Below, one piece after another: positions 17,153 through 28,299 of a stretch of 64,000 nucleotides of DNA. The stretch is from positions 71,870-135,869 of the forward strand of contig NZ_KZ559477.1 of assembly GCF_002850745.1 (NCBI RefSeq), in the 5' to 3' direction. Both the position numbers and the translations under genes were made by a program. The notes beneath the pieces are model-generated. The model did no database searches, was not told the origin of the DNA, and saw nothing but the letters and a program-made list of their open reading frames with translations. The first letter of the stretch is position 1. Every line of letters begins with the position of its first letter. The DNA comes from Nonomuraea indica (lineage in GTDB: Bacteria; Actinomycetota; Actinomycetes; Streptosporangiales; Streptosporangiaceae).

Positions 17153-17695
17153 TCAGCGTGCGGGCGCCCGGCGTCGGCGGGCGCCGCCGACCGGCGCCGC
17201 CGTGACCCCCGGCTGCCGCGTCAGCGCCGCCGCGATCCCCGGGTGGCGCGACAGCGCCTCGCGCACCACCGGATCACCGGCCATCAGGAACGCCAGATGT
17301 CGCACCGCGTGCGCGGCCACGTGCGCCGTCTCGGCCCGTTCCGGCGCGGGTGCGGCCGGGGCGGGGCCGCGGGCGATCTCCAGCACCGGCAGCTCCGTCG
17401 CCGGCCGCCACGGCTCGGGGTCCGGGCACACCGCGTACGTCAGCACCACCTCGCCCTCGGGCAGGTAGCGCCAGCTCGAGGAGTGCACGACCGTGCCGGG
17501 GTCGTCCGCCCGGACGCCGGCGGCGCGGCGGGCGGCCGCGTCCGGGCTCTCGCCCGAGCCGGGCACGGTGACGGCCCGCCGGTAGGCCCAGCGACCGTCG
17601 GCGTCCGCCCTGAGCATGAGCGTCTCCACCGAGACCAGGAGTGTTCCCGTCACCGCCACCCACTTACTGCCAGACATTCGCAAGAACGACAGCAT
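17153..17695 (-). CDS. Actinobacterial protein of unknown function
   Basis: 180 aa, not recognised. The first 90 residues suggest a small beta domain (SKWVAVTGTLLVSVETLMLRADADGRW; WRYLPEGEVVLTYAV), and the C-terminal half is Ala/Pro-rich with helices ending in an Arg-rich tail. There is no signal peptide or clear membrane span. The start is taken as the ATG at 17695 because a promoter for the opposite gene lies beyond it; the ATG at 17677 is possible. The intergenic gap to the divergent S51-like gene is 55 bases. Confidence 0.55.
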   Translation of the reverse strand: MLSFLRMSGSKWVAVTGTLLVSVETLMLRADADGRWAYRRAVTVPGSGESPDAAARRAAGVRADDPGTVVHSSSWRYLPEGEVVLTYAVCPDPEPWRPATELPVLEIARGPAPAAPAPERAETAHVAAHAVRHLAFLMAGDPVVREALSRHPGIAAALTRQPGVTAAPVGGARRRRAPAR

Positions 17696-17713
17696 CGCAT
17701 ATCGGTGAGGCCC

Positions 17714-17743
17714 TTGAAGACAAGGGCGGGGCACGGGTGTAGT
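17714..17743 (+). promoter_or_regulatory. Promoter of the S51-like gene
   Basis: TTGAAG (17714-17719) and TGTAGT (17738-17743) with an 18-bp spacer. The GTG start at 17751 coincides with the expected transcription start, suggesting a leaderless message. Confidence 0.5.
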
Positions 17744-17750
17744 CAGGGGT

Positions 17751-18956
17751 GTGCGAGAGAGAGGCGGACAGGCCGTGCCGGGGATGCTGGTGCTGATGGG
17801 ATCGGGCGAGACCAGCCCGACCATGGTGGAGGTCCACCGCGCGGTGGCCGGGCGGCTGCGGTCCGGAGCGCGCGCGGTGCTGCTCGACACCCCCTACGCC
17901 TTCCAGGAGAACGCCGCCGACATCTCCGCCCGGGCCTGTCGCTACTTCGAGCGCAGCGTGGGGCTGCGGGTCGAGGTGTCCGGCGACGTGACCGGAGCCG
18001 ACTGGGTGTTCTCGGGGCCGGGCAGCCCCACGTACGCGCTCGACCGGTGGGCCGGCGGCCCCGTGGGTGGCGACCTGCGCGCCCGTGTCCGCAGCCGTCG
18101 CGGCGTGACCGTGCTGGCCTCCGCGGCGGCGTGCACGGCCGGCCTGGCCACGGTGCCCGTCTACGAGATCTACAAGGTGGGCGCCGAGCCGCACTGGCGG
18201 CCGGGGCTCGGCCTGCTGGAGCCGCTCGGGCTGCGCGCCGCCGTCGTCCCGCACTTCGACAACGCCGAGGGCGGAACCCACGACACCCGCTTCTGTTACC
18301 TCGGGGAACGGCGGCTGGCCCGGATGGAACGCGACCTGCCGCCCGGCGCCGCCGTCCTCGGCGTGGACGAGCACACCGCCGTCCTCATCGACCTGGTGAA
18401 CGAGACCCTCGACGTGGCGGGCCGCGGCGGGCTGACCGTACGGCGGGCCGGCTCCTCGGCCGTCCTGCCCGCCGGCACCCGCATCGGGCTGGCCGAGCTG
18501 CGCCGCCTCGCCGAAGGGACCGGTGCCGCCGTCCTTCCCGCCACCCCGCCGCCCACGGCTGCGCCCGCCTGCGAGACGCTGGAGGAGACGGTCCGCTCGT
18601 GCGAGCGCCGCTTCGCCGCGGCCCTGGCCGGCCCGGAGCCCGACCCGGCCGCCGCGGCCCGCGCCGTGCTCCGCCTCGAAGCCGAGCTCGTCCGCTGGGC
18701 CGCCGACACCGAGGAGGACGCCGGCGGCGTGGACGAGGCCCGCGACCTGCTGCGGCTGCTGATCGCCCGCCTGGCCGAGGTCGCGCCCGCCACGAGCCTG
18801 CGCCGCCTCGTGGAACCGCTGCTGGCGCTGCGCGACGACCTGCGCGGCAGCGGACGTTACGAGATCGCGGACGCTCTCCGGCAGGCCATGGCCAAGGGCG
18901 GCGTGCTCGTCGAGGACACGCCCGACGGCCCCCGCTGGACCACCCCGCCCCGCTGA
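17751..18956 (+). CDS. Peptidase S51-like protein with CysRS-like C-terminal domain
   Basis: 401 aa. The N-terminal domain resembles the S51 (cyanophycinase / dipeptidase E) fold: LVLMGSGETSPTMVEVHRA at the start, VFSGPGSPTYALDRW, LASAAACTAG at the nucleophile position, then VVPHFDNAEGG. In the usual GxS nucleophile elbow I see SAAAC, so catalysis is uncertain. After a low-complexity linker, the last 60-70 residues (LLALRDDLRGSGRYEIADAL; GVLVEDTPDGPRW) closely match the helical C-terminus of cysteinyl-tRNA synthetases. The function is unknown; the fusion suggests a role connected with amino-acid or cysteine chemistry, but this is speculative. Confidence 0.6.
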   Translation: MRERGGQAVPGMLVLMGSGETSPTMVEVHRAVAGRLRSGARAVLLDTPYAFQENAADISARACRYFERSVGLRVEVSGDVTGADWVFSGPGSPTYALDRWAGGPVGGDLRARVRSRRGVTVLASAAACTAGLATVPVYEIYKVGAEPHWRPGLGLLEPLGLRAAVVPHFDNAEGGTHDTRFCYLGERRLARMERDLPPGAAVLGVDEHTAVLIDLVNETLDVAGRGGLTVRRAGSSAVLPAGTRIGLAELRRLAEGTGAAVLPATPPPTAAPACETLEETVRSCERRFAAALAGPEPDPAAAARAVLRLEAELVRWAADTEEDAGGVDEARDLLRLLIARLAEVAPATSLRRLVEPLLALRDDLRGSGRYEIADALRQAMAKGGVLVEDTPDGPRWTTPPR

Positions 18957-18959
18957 CGG

Positions 18960-20369
18960 CTAGCGCGGCCGGGCGACCGTCAGGCTCAGCAGCGACGCCG
19001 GCGACGCCGACACCGGCAGGTCGCGGGCCGCCGCGAGCAGGGCCTCGACCTGGTCCGCCGGCAGCGCCCGACCCGCGTTCGCGCGGAACTTGACCGCCAG
19101 TTCCTCCCGCGTCAACGGCCGTTCCGGGCCGCCCCGGGACGAGTCGACCCGGTGCTCCACCGTGCCGCCGTCGCGCAGCCGCACCCGTAGGACGGCGGCG
19201 AACGCGCGCGGGAAGATCTCCGACGCCCGCTCGTCCGCCACGCACCGCACCCGCGCCGCCAGCGCCAGCCGTCCGGGCGTCAGCGCGGCGAAGTCGTCGG
19301 CCGCGAGGCCCAGCCCCCCGCCGCCCAGGAGCGCCGCCGCCACCGTGTACGGGCCGGAGAACTTCGCGTGGTACGGCGAACGCGGCCGGACCTTCTCCTC
19401 CCGCGGCTCCGCGATCGTGCGCAGCACCGGGGCGGCCACGCCCAGCTCGACCTCCTCCACCTCGCCGGGCGGCAGACCGGCCGCGCGCAGGGCCAGCGCG
19501 CAGTCGATGCCGGGGTGGGTGAAGTGGTTCGTCGGGTACGGCTTGTAGACGGTGCGCAGCAGCTCCCACCTGCGGCCCAGCGCGAACAGCATGGCCGACT
19601 CGTCGTAGCGGCCGTCGAGCCACGCCGCGAAGAACCCGAACCCGCCCTCCAGCACCGTCGGCGGCCCCGTCACCCCTTCCACCGCCAGCACGGCCGCCGA
19701 CACCCCGGCGTGCGCGGCCCAGCCGCAGTGCGCCCGCTTGACGGTCCCGCCCGTGCGGTTGGCCTCCAGGAGCCCCGCGCCCATGCTGGCCGCCACCGCG
19801 ACCGCGTGCGCGACCCCCTCCTCCGTCAGCCCGTACAGCAGCCCGGCCGCGACCGCCGCGCCCAGCGTGCCGCAGATGGACGTGGCGTGCTGGCCACGCT
19901 CGAAGAACAGCGAGTTGCGCGCCTCCGGCAGGTAGGAGGCCATGCCCAGCCGGTTGCACACCTCGATGCCCGCCGCGACGGCCGCGACCAGTGCGGCGCC
20001 GTCCGCGCCCGTCGCCTCGGCGGCGGCCAGCGCGGCCGGCACCACGGGGGCGCTCGGATGCAGCACGGACGGCAGATGCGTGTCGTCGTAGTCGAGAGCG
20101 TGCGCGAGCGTGCCGTTGACCAGCGCGGCCGCCGGTGCCGGCAGCCGGTCGCCGCTGCCCGCCGCGGTGGCCTCCCCGGTGCCGCCCCAGCGGCGCACGG
20201 CGCGCAGGACGGCGGGCGCGGCGTCGCCGTCCGGGTCGGCGTGGGCCGCCAGGCAGTTGCCCAGCACGTCCGTCACCCGCCCCGTCACGTCCTCGCGCAC
20301 CCGCTCGGGGACGCCCTGGTCGCGGCAGCGGACGGCGAACTCGGCGAGCCGCTGCACATGCGTGGTCAC
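18960..20369 (-). CDS. MmgE/PrpD family protein
   Basis: 469-aa protein of the 2-methylcitrate dehydratase / aconitate decarboxylase superfamily. Conserved stretches are NGTLAHALDYDDTHLPSVLH near residue 85, ICGTLGAAVAAGLLYGL, GTVKRAHCGWAAHAG and KPYPTNHFTHPGID. In true PrpD the last often reads KPYPCCRxTH; here the Cys pair is Thr-Asn. No citrate synthase or prpB lies nearby, so a methylcitrate role is unlikely. It is transcribed after the cyclase-family gene with a 35-base gap, so both probably process the same hydroxy- or lactone-containing acid. Substrate unknown. Confidence 0.85.
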   Translation of the reverse strand: MTTHVQRLAEFAVRCRDQGVPERVREDVTGRVTDVLGNCLAAHADPDGDAAPAVLRAVRRWGGTGEATAAGSGDRLPAPAAALVNGTLAHALDYDDTHLPSVLHPSAPVVPAALAAAEATGADGAALVAAVAAGIEVCNRLGMASYLPEARNSLFFERGQHATSICGTLGAAVAAGLLYGLTEEGVAHAVAVAASMGAGLLEANRTGGTVKRAHCGWAAHAGVSAAVLAVEGVTGPPTVLEGGFGFFAAWLDGRYDESAMLFALGRRWELLRTVYKPYPTNHFTHPGIDCALALRAAGLPPGEVEEVELGVAAPVLRTIAEPREEKVRPRSPYHAKFSGPYTVAAALLGGGGLGLAADDFAALTPGRLALAARVRCVADERASEIFPRAFAAVLRVRLRDGGTVEHRVDSSRGGPERPLTREELAVKFRANAGRALPADQVEALLAAARDLPVSASPASLLSLTVARPR

Positions 20370-20404
20370 GATGCCTCCTAGGGGGTGCGGCGCCGGCGGC
20401 GTGG

Positions 20405-21196
20405 TCAGAGCAGGGCGAGGGGCCGGACCGGGGCGCCGGTGGCGCCGGCGATCGGCAGCGGGTTCAGCACGAGCACGAACTCCCGCACCCCCGTGTCCAG
20501 CAGGTCGGCCAGCCGCATCGTCTCCACGATGTTGATCCCCGCCTCCACCAGCATGATCCGGTGCACCGGCAGCGTGGTGTGCCCCCGGCCGGGGCGGACG
20601 TGCTCGAAGGCGACGGTCTCACCGCCCACCACGCGCGGCCGCCGCTCGGCCAGCCAGCGGGCCGCTCCGATGCCCGGCCCCGGCGCGCCGCCGCGCACGC
20701 CCACGAAGTCCTCCCCGGACGACCACAGCCGCGACCAGCCGGTGCCCACCAGCACGGCGTCGCCCTCGCGGACGTCCACGTCGCGGGCGGCCCGGGCCAG
20801 GTCCCCGGCGGTCACCTCGTAGCCCGGCGGCAACGTGTCCACGCCGTGCGCGGCGGCCACGTCGAGCAGCACGCAGCGGCCGACGTACGGCTCGAAGGCG
20901 TCGATGCCCAGCGCGCTGAACCCCTCGTGCGACATGACGTCGGCCGCCGGCCGGCCGCCGTGCAGCAGGCCGTCCTGCGACACGTGCGCGAGCGCGTCCA
21001 CGTGGGTGCCGACGTGCCCGCCGGTGACGATCACCTCGTTCGCGGCCGAGCCGCCGTCGGGCCGGACGCGGTCGCCGTGCCGGCGTTCGAGCACCATCCG
21101 GAACGGCGGGTGGTTGGGGGACTGCGGCATGCCGGTGCGCATCGGCTGCGCCAGGTCCAGCACGCGGGCGCCTTCCAGTGCCTTCCACAGCGACAT
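20405..21196 (-). CDS. Cyclase-family metal hydrolase (kynurenine formamidase-like)
   Basis: 263-aa member of the cyclase / arylformamidase superfamily. The metal-binding motif GGHVGTHVDALAHVS (HxGTHxDxxxH) is intact near residues 60-73. GTGWSRLW and GINIVETMRLADL are later family signatures. It probably hydrolyses an amide or lactone with Zn or Mn. It leads a two-gene unit with the MmgE/PrpD gene. Kynurenine formamidase itself is doubtful, as no tryptophan-pathway genes are close. GGAG about 9 bases upstream supports the ATG at 21196. Confidence 0.85.
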   Translation of the reverse strand: MSLWKALEGARVLDLAQPMRTGMPQSPNHPPFRMVLERRHGDRVRPDGGSAANEVIVTGGHVGTHVDALAHVSQDGLLHGGRPAADVMSHEGFSALGIDAFEPYVGRCVLLDVAAAHGVDTLPPGYEVTAGDLARAARDVDVREGDAVLVGTGWSRLWSSGEDFVGVRGGAPGPGIGAARWLAERRPRVVGGETVAFEHVRPGRGHTTLPVHRIMLVEAGINIVETMRLADLLDTGVREFVLVLNPLPIAGATGAPVRPLALL

Positions 21197-21287
21197 CTCG
21201 AACGGCTCCAGACGGTCGGGGAAGAATCTTGCTCACGACAGTACACATCTGTCCCCGGATCGCCAGGAGTCCGCCTTCAGGTGATCG

Positions 21288-21301
21288 GTCACGATCGTGA
21301 C
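21288..21301. promoter_or_regulatory. 14-bp perfect palindrome upstream of the cyclase gene
   Basis: GTCACGATCGTGAC, 92 bases upstream of the cyclase start. The size and symmetry suit a dimeric repressor or activator. No regulator gene is adjacent. Confidence 0.35.
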
Positions 21302-21309
21302 GTCGACCG

Positions 21310-21374
21310 GCGCGGGCGTCTGTCCGCCCGGGCGGACAGACGCCCGCGCACCCGCCGCCCGGGCGGACAGACGC
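21310..21374. repeat. 40-bp perfect palindrome plus partial direct repeat
   Basis: Bases 21310-21349 form an uninterrupted perfect palindrome, core TGTCCGCCCGGGCGGACA (21321-21338). The 18-base right part (21326-21343) is repeated exactly at 21357-21374. It lies 3' of the serine-hydrolase gene and 5' of the cyclase gene. It could act as a strong terminator or a regulator site; there is no T-tract. Confidence 0.6.
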
Positions 21375-21474
21375 GGACGGCGGGCGCGCGGCGGCGGTCC
21401 GGCCGCGCCTGGACGGCGTCACCGCCCGCGTTCGCCCGGCGGGCGGCTCGCGGTGCCCAGGCGCGGCGCGCGGC

Positions 21475-22728
21475 TCAGAAGTAGCGCGAGCTGAGGTCGG
21501 TGGTGGGCCAGGTGGTGACCTTGCCGATCTCGGCGTTGATCCGCGGGCTCAGCACGTCGAAGTCGGGGCTGGAGCCCTCCTCGCGGCGGTTGAACAGGGC
21601 GGCGTAGGTGAAGCCGTTCTGCAGCCGGGCGAGGTAGGTGTACGTCCCCGGCAGCGACCCGGCGTGCCAGGTGTTCAGGTGCCCCGGGACCTGGCGCACG
21701 TACCAGCCCGCTCCGTACCACGAGCCGTCGGCGTTCGTGCCGATCTCGGGCTTGGCGAACATCCGGCTGATCGAGGTGGCGTTCAGCACCGGGCCGGGGG
21801 CGTCGAAGATCTTCGCGAACCGGACCAGGTCGACAGCCGAGGCGAGCCAGCCGCCGCCGGGGCCGCGGTTCTCCATGCTGAAGCCGCCGTAGGGGGTGGG
21901 CACCACGGCGCCGGAGGCGTCGGTGACGGTCTTGGACGTGTACGCCGACTCGTAGATCACCTCGCCGCTGACCGCCTGGGATCGCGGCGTGCGGCCCAGC
22001 CGCATCCGGGTGATGCCCACGGGGGCGAGCAGTTTCTGCCTGACGTACGACTCGTAGCCGATCCCCGACACCTTCTCCACGATCCGGCCGAGCAGCAGGT
22101 AGCCGTAGTTGCTGTAGGCGAAGCGGGAGCCGGGGTCGAAGTCGAGGGCGCGGCTGCCCGCGTACCTGATGATGTCGTCCTGGTCGATCGGCAGCGGGAC
22201 GCCCAGCGCGGCGGCGATGGTGTGGTCCAGGTACAGGTAGTCCTTGGAGATGTCGCGGTCCCAGCCGCCGGTGTGCTGCAGCAGCCGCCACACCGTCACC
22301 TTCGCCAGCCGGGGATCGGCCGCTGTCGACAGGCCGAGCAGCGGGGCCACCGGGGCCGACAGGCTCAGCTTGCCGTCCTGGGCCAGGCGGATGACGGCCG
22401 CCGCGGTGATGTGCTTGCTCAGGCTGGCCAGGCGGAACAGCGAGGTGGGGGACACGGTGGGGACGGCCCGCCCGTCGGAGGAGTAGCGGTAGCCGCGGGC
22501 CAGCACGAGCCGGCCGTTCTTGGAGATGGCGAGCTGCGCGCACGAGATGTCGCGTTCGGCCACGTAGGTCTTCATGACCCGGTCGAAACCGGCCAGGGCG
22601 GCGGGGGCCACTCCGGAGGTCTGCACCGTCGCGGCGGAACTCGTCCGGGGGAACGCGGCGTCCAAGGTGACAGCCGGTACGAGCGCGGCGCCGGCCTGGA
22701 GCAGCCTTCGCCTGCTGAGCATCGTCAT
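21475..22728 (-). CDS. Exported serine hydrolase, class C beta-lactamase-like
   Basis: 417-aa secreted serine hydrolase of the beta-lactamase/D-aminopeptidase/esterase superfamily. A twin-Arg leader (SRRRLLQAGAALVPAVTLDAAF) indicates Tat export. The active site has S102-L-S-K105 (SxxK), YSNYGY as the YxN motif near residue 207, and a C-terminal HAGSLPG in place of KTG. A long serine-rich N-terminus is absent. AAGGA precedes the ATG at 22728. It could be a carboxypeptidase-like or esterase enzyme; a true beta-lactamase role cannot be assumed from these motifs. Confidence 0.88.
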   Translation of the reverse strand: MTMLSRRRLLQAGAALVPAVTLDAAFPRTSSAATVQTSGVAPAALAGFDRVMKTYVAERDISCAQLAISKNGRLVLARGYRYSSDGRAVPTVSPTSLFRLASLSKHITAAAVIRLAQDGKLSLSAPVAPLLGLSTAADPRLAKVTVWRLLQHTGGWDRDISKDYLYLDHTIAAALGVPLPIDQDDIIRYAGSRALDFDPGSRFAYSNYGYLLLGRIVEKVSGIGYESYVRQKLLAPVGITRMRLGRTPRSQAVSGEVIYESAYTSKTVTDASGAVVPTPYGGFSMENRGPGGGWLASAVDLVRFAKIFDAPGPVLNATSISRMFAKPEIGTNADGSWYGAGWYVRQVPGHLNTWHAGSLPGTYTYLARLQNGFTYAALFNRREEGSSPDFDVLSPRINAEIGKVTTWPTTDLSSRYF

Positions 22729-22760
22729 GGGGAATCCTTGTCGGTCTTCACGGCAGGACA

Positions 22761-22790
22761 GTCTTATGCGTGCCCTTTGTAAAGGATCAA
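22761..22790 (-). promoter_or_regulatory. Promoter of the serine hydrolase gene
   Basis: On the minus strand TTGATC (22790-22785) and TAAGAC (22766-22761) are separated by 18 bp, about 33 bases before the ATG. Confidence 0.5.
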
Positions 22791-22819
22791 CCCGGTTTCC
22801 GCACCTTGACGCAGAGTGA

Positions 22820-24097
<1,278 letters not shown>

Positions 24098-24266
24098 GGG
24101 CTCACACCTTGCGCGCGTGTCACCTGTGACGGGGCTGATTGGAGAGGTAGTACATCGCGCTTCAACGCTGGATGTCCACCCTTGACATAAAAGAACTGTT
24201 TCGAGCGTGTTTTCGGGCTTGTGAGAACGGCGTGCCCGAAGTGTGACAAGAAGGGTCTTGGAAGGA

Positions 24267-24294
24267 CTTGCGTAAAGTTGCGGCAATCGCTTTC
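24267..24294. promoter_or_regulatory. Candidate LacI-family operator
   Basis: Between the divergent ATPase and GH13 genes lies TTGCGGCAA (24278-24286), flanked by CTTGCGTAAAG and TCGCTTTC, sequences of the type bound by LacI-family sugar repressors. It sits 29-56 bases before the GH13 start. The match is by eye only. Confidence 0.35.
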
Positions 24295-24322
24295 ATGGTG
24301 ACGACTTCTTGGGGGTGCCCTG

Positions 24323-25788
<1,466 letters not shown>

Positions 25789-25792
<4 letters not shown>

Positions 25793-26814
25793 ACAATCAC
25801 GCGCGGCTCTCCGACATAGCCTCCCAGGCCGGCGTGAGCGAGGCGACGGTCAGCCGGGTGCTCAACGGCAAGCCGGGCGTCTCGGCCGCGACCCGGCAGG
25901 CGGTGATGGCCGCGCTCGACCTCATGGGCTACGAACGCCCCCCGCGCCTGCGCCAGCGCAGCAACGGGCTGGTGGGCCTGGTCACCCCCGAGCTCGACAA
26001 CCCCATCTTCCCCGCGTTCGCCCAGGCCATCGAGAAGGCGCTCACCCAGCACGGGTTCACCCCCGTGCTGTGCACGCAGCTGCCCGGCGGCGCTCCCGAG
26101 GACGAGTTCACCGAGCTGCTCGTGGACCGCGGGGTGAGCGGCATCGTGTTCGTCTCGGGCCTGCACGCCGACACCACCGCCCGGATGGACCGCTACACCC
26201 GGCTCACCGACCGGGGCCTGCCGATCGTCCTGGTCGACGGCTACAACCAGCGCATCGAGGCGCCGTTCATCTCGGTCGACGACCGGCTCGCCGCCCGGCT
26301 GGCCGTGCAGCACCTGGTCGACCTCGGGCACGAGCGGATCGGGCTGGCCCTCGGGCCGCGCAGGTTCGTCCCCGTCATCCGCAAGATCGAGGGCTACAAG
26401 CAGGCCATGAGCCAGCTGCTCGGCGCCACCGACGTGGATGACCTCATCGCCAGCTCGCTGTTCTCCGTGGAGGGCGGGCAGGCCGCCACCGCGCAGCTCC
26501 TGGCGCGCGGCTGCACCGGAGTGGTGTGCGCCAGCGACCTGATGGCGCTGGGCGCGATCCGCGCCTGCCGCGAGCGGGGACTGTCGGTGCCGGGGGAGGT
26601 GTCGGTGGTCGGGTTCGACGACTCGCCGCTGATCGCGTTCACCGACCCGCCGCTGACGACCGTGCGCAAGCCGATCGGCGCGATGGCCTCCGCCGCCGTG
26701 CAGACACTGCTCGAAGAGGTCAACGGCGCCCCGGCCAAGCACGTCGAGCTGGTCTTCCAGCCGGAGCTCGTGGTCCGCGGCTCCACCGGCTCCGGCCCGC
26801 TGGTCAACCGGTGA
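25789..26814 (+). CDS. LacI-family sugar repressor
   Basis: 341-aa regulator. The helix-turn-helix is at residues 7-30 (LSDIASQAGVSEATVSRVLN), followed by the hinge helix. The periplasmic-binding-like effector domain covers 60-335, with GLVTPELDNPIFPAF and VVGFDDSPLIAFTDPPLTTV. It overlaps the GH13 gene by ATGA and the kinase gene by GTGA, so the three are translationally coupled. It probably represses this operon and the divergent ATPase through sites in 24098-24322. The inducer would be the imported oligosaccharide or its product. Confidence 0.93.
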
Positions 26815-27692
26815 GCGCCCGCCCGGCGCTCACGCACGACGTGCTCGTCCTCGGCGGGGCCGGCGTCGACACGACCGTCTACGTTCCCGAGCTGCCGTTG
26901 CCGTACGCCGACACCTACGCCGTGCCGCCCGTCGTCGACCGCATCGGCAACACCGGCGCCGGCGTGGCGCTCGGCTGCGCCGCGCTCGGCCTGTCCGTCG
27001 CGTTCGCCGACCTCATCGGCGACGACCCGCAGGGCGCGCTGATCCGGCAGGCGATGCGCGGCGTCGACTGCAGGTGGGGGCTCGCCGAGGCGGGCACCCG
27101 CCGCAGCGTCCTGCTCGTCGGCCCCGACGGCCGGCGCACCTCGCTGTTCGACCCCAAGGTCACGCCGGGGGAGCGGCTGGCGCCCGAGCTCTACACGGAC
27201 GTCCGGGCGCGCCACGCGCACGTCTCGATCACCGACTTCGGCCGCCACGCCTACGACCACCTCGACGGCATGTCCGTCTCCACCGACCTGCACGACTGGA
27301 ACGGCCGCGACGACCACCACCAGGACTTCGCCTACCGGTCCGACCTCGTCTTCCTGTCGGCCGCGGCCCTGCCGGAGCCGGAGGCGACCATGCGCGACAT
27401 CCTCGACCGCGGGCGCGCCGAGACGGTGGTGTGCACGCGGGGGGCCGACGGCTGCCTCGTGCTGACCCGAGGCGGGACCGTGTGCGCCTTCCCCGCCACG
27501 CCGCTGCCCGGCCCGGTGGCCGACAGCAACGGCGCCGGCGACGCGTTCGTCTCCGGCTTCCTCTACGGCCGGCTGCGTGGCCTGCCGCTGGAGGAGTGCG
27601 TACGGCTCGGCGCCCGGGCGGGAGCCCACGCCTGCACCGTGCCCGGCACCCACGAGTCGCCGATCACCGAGGACGCCCTCCTGGCCCCCTGA
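26811..27692 (+). CDS. PfkB-family carbohydrate kinase
   Basis: 293-aa ribokinase-like sugar kinase. It shows VLVLGGAGVDTTVYVPELP at the N-terminus, the GNTGAGVALGCAALGL substrate region and the C-terminal DSNGAGDAFVSGF, whose GAGD carries the catalytic Asp. The GTG start at 26811 overlaps the LacI stop. It likely phosphorylates a hexose or related sugar released by the upstream glucosidase. The sugar is not determinable. Confidence 0.9.
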   Translation: MSARPALTHDVLVLGGAGVDTTVYVPELPLPYADTYAVPPVVDRIGNTGAGVALGCAALGLSVAFADLIGDDPQGALIRQAMRGVDCRWGLAEAGTRRSVLLVGPDGRRTSLFDPKVTPGERLAPELYTDVRARHAHVSITDFGRHAYDHLDGMSVSTDLHDWNGRDDHHQDFAYRSDLVFLSAAALPEPEATMRDILDRGRAETVVCTRGADGCLVLTRGGTVCAFPATPLPGPVADSNGAGDAFVSGFLYGRLRGLPLEECVRLGARAGAHACTVPGTHESPITEDALLAP

Positions 27693-27737
27693 CACCTGGG
27701 AGCCTCGCCCGGCCGCGACCCGGCACCGCGTGAGGCA

Positions 27738-27765
27738 TTGACGAAAAATTTCTACATGTTATCAA
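27738..27765 (+). promoter_or_regulatory. Strong promoter in an AT-rich patch
   Basis: TTGACG (27738-27743), 16-bp spacer, TATCAA (27760-27765). This is one of the most AT-rich spots in the window. An 80-base leader follows to the Cys-rich gene, with AAGGAGG just before its ATG. Confidence 0.6.
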
Positions 27766-27841
27766 TGGATCAGTCGGAAACCTTCAGCGGCGCCGCACCA
27801 TCCATCGGGGGACCAGCCAGAGCCCACCAAGGAGGACGCCC

Positions 27842-28291
27842 ATGGCGCGCACCCCGTCCACCGACCCGCCGGCCGATCTGTTGGCCCCCGTCCAGGGAGA
27901 AGTCTCCTGGTTCTGCTGCGGCACCGCCTGGGGCCCGTGCAGCAGCACCGGCAGGGGAGCCTGCGGCACCTGCAACTCCGGGAGCCTGCAGCACGCCTGG
28001 CCCAACACCTCCGACGCCTGCTGGGCGATCACCCGGCCCGACGCCTGCGGCGTGTCGCTGTCCCGCCGGACGTGCGGCTACCAGCACCGCACCACCTCGC
28101 TGTGCGGCGGCGGCACCGTCGTCACCGCCATCGCCGACTGCGGCCCGCAGACCGACCTGTTCTGCGGCGAACGCAGCTGCTGCGGCTCCACCTGCGCCGG
28201 CAACCGGCTCATCGACCTCACCCCGGCCGCCTACAGCCGGATCGCCAGCCTGTCCACCGGGCTGCGGCCGTGCGAGATCTCGACCGTCTAG
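27842..28291 (+). CDS. Cysteine-rich protein with RlpA/barwin-like C-terminal half
   Basis: 149 aa with 15 Cys, probably disulfide-stapled outside the membrane. The N-terminal half has closely spaced Cys (WFCCGTAWGPC; ACGTCNSGSLQHAWPN). The C-terminal half (TVVTAIADCGP ... RLIDLTPAAYSRIASLSTGL) resembles the double-psi beta-barrel of RlpA/expansins. No classical signal peptide is visible; the N-terminus is MARTPSTDPPADLLAPVQGE, so export by an unusual route or with the Tat partner must be assumed. It leads a three-gene unit with a Tat protein and a MauE-like redox membrane protein that could supply disulfides. Function unknown. Confidence 0.75.
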   Translation: MARTPSTDPPADLLAPVQGEVSWFCCGTAWGPCSSTGRGACGTCNSGSLQHAWPNTSDACWAITRPDACGVSLSRRTCGYQHRTTSLCGGGTVVTAIADCGPQTDLFCGERSCCGSTCAGNRLIDLTPAAYSRIASLSTGLRPCEISTV

Positions 28292-28299
28292 GAGAGCCG

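Noticed and set aside
24182..24210. TTGACA as a promoter of the GH13 gene
   Set aside because: The -35 is perfect but no acceptable -10 follows at 16-19 bp, and it lies 140 bases upstream. It may still act with another sigma factor, but I do not call it.
27842..28291. Methylamine dehydrogenase light chain identity for the Cys-rich protein
   Set aside because: Cys spacing and GSL motif are reminiscent and a MauE-like gene is adjacent. But the later tryptophan for TTQ is missing, the C-terminal half looks like a double-psi barrel, and no large subunit gene is present.
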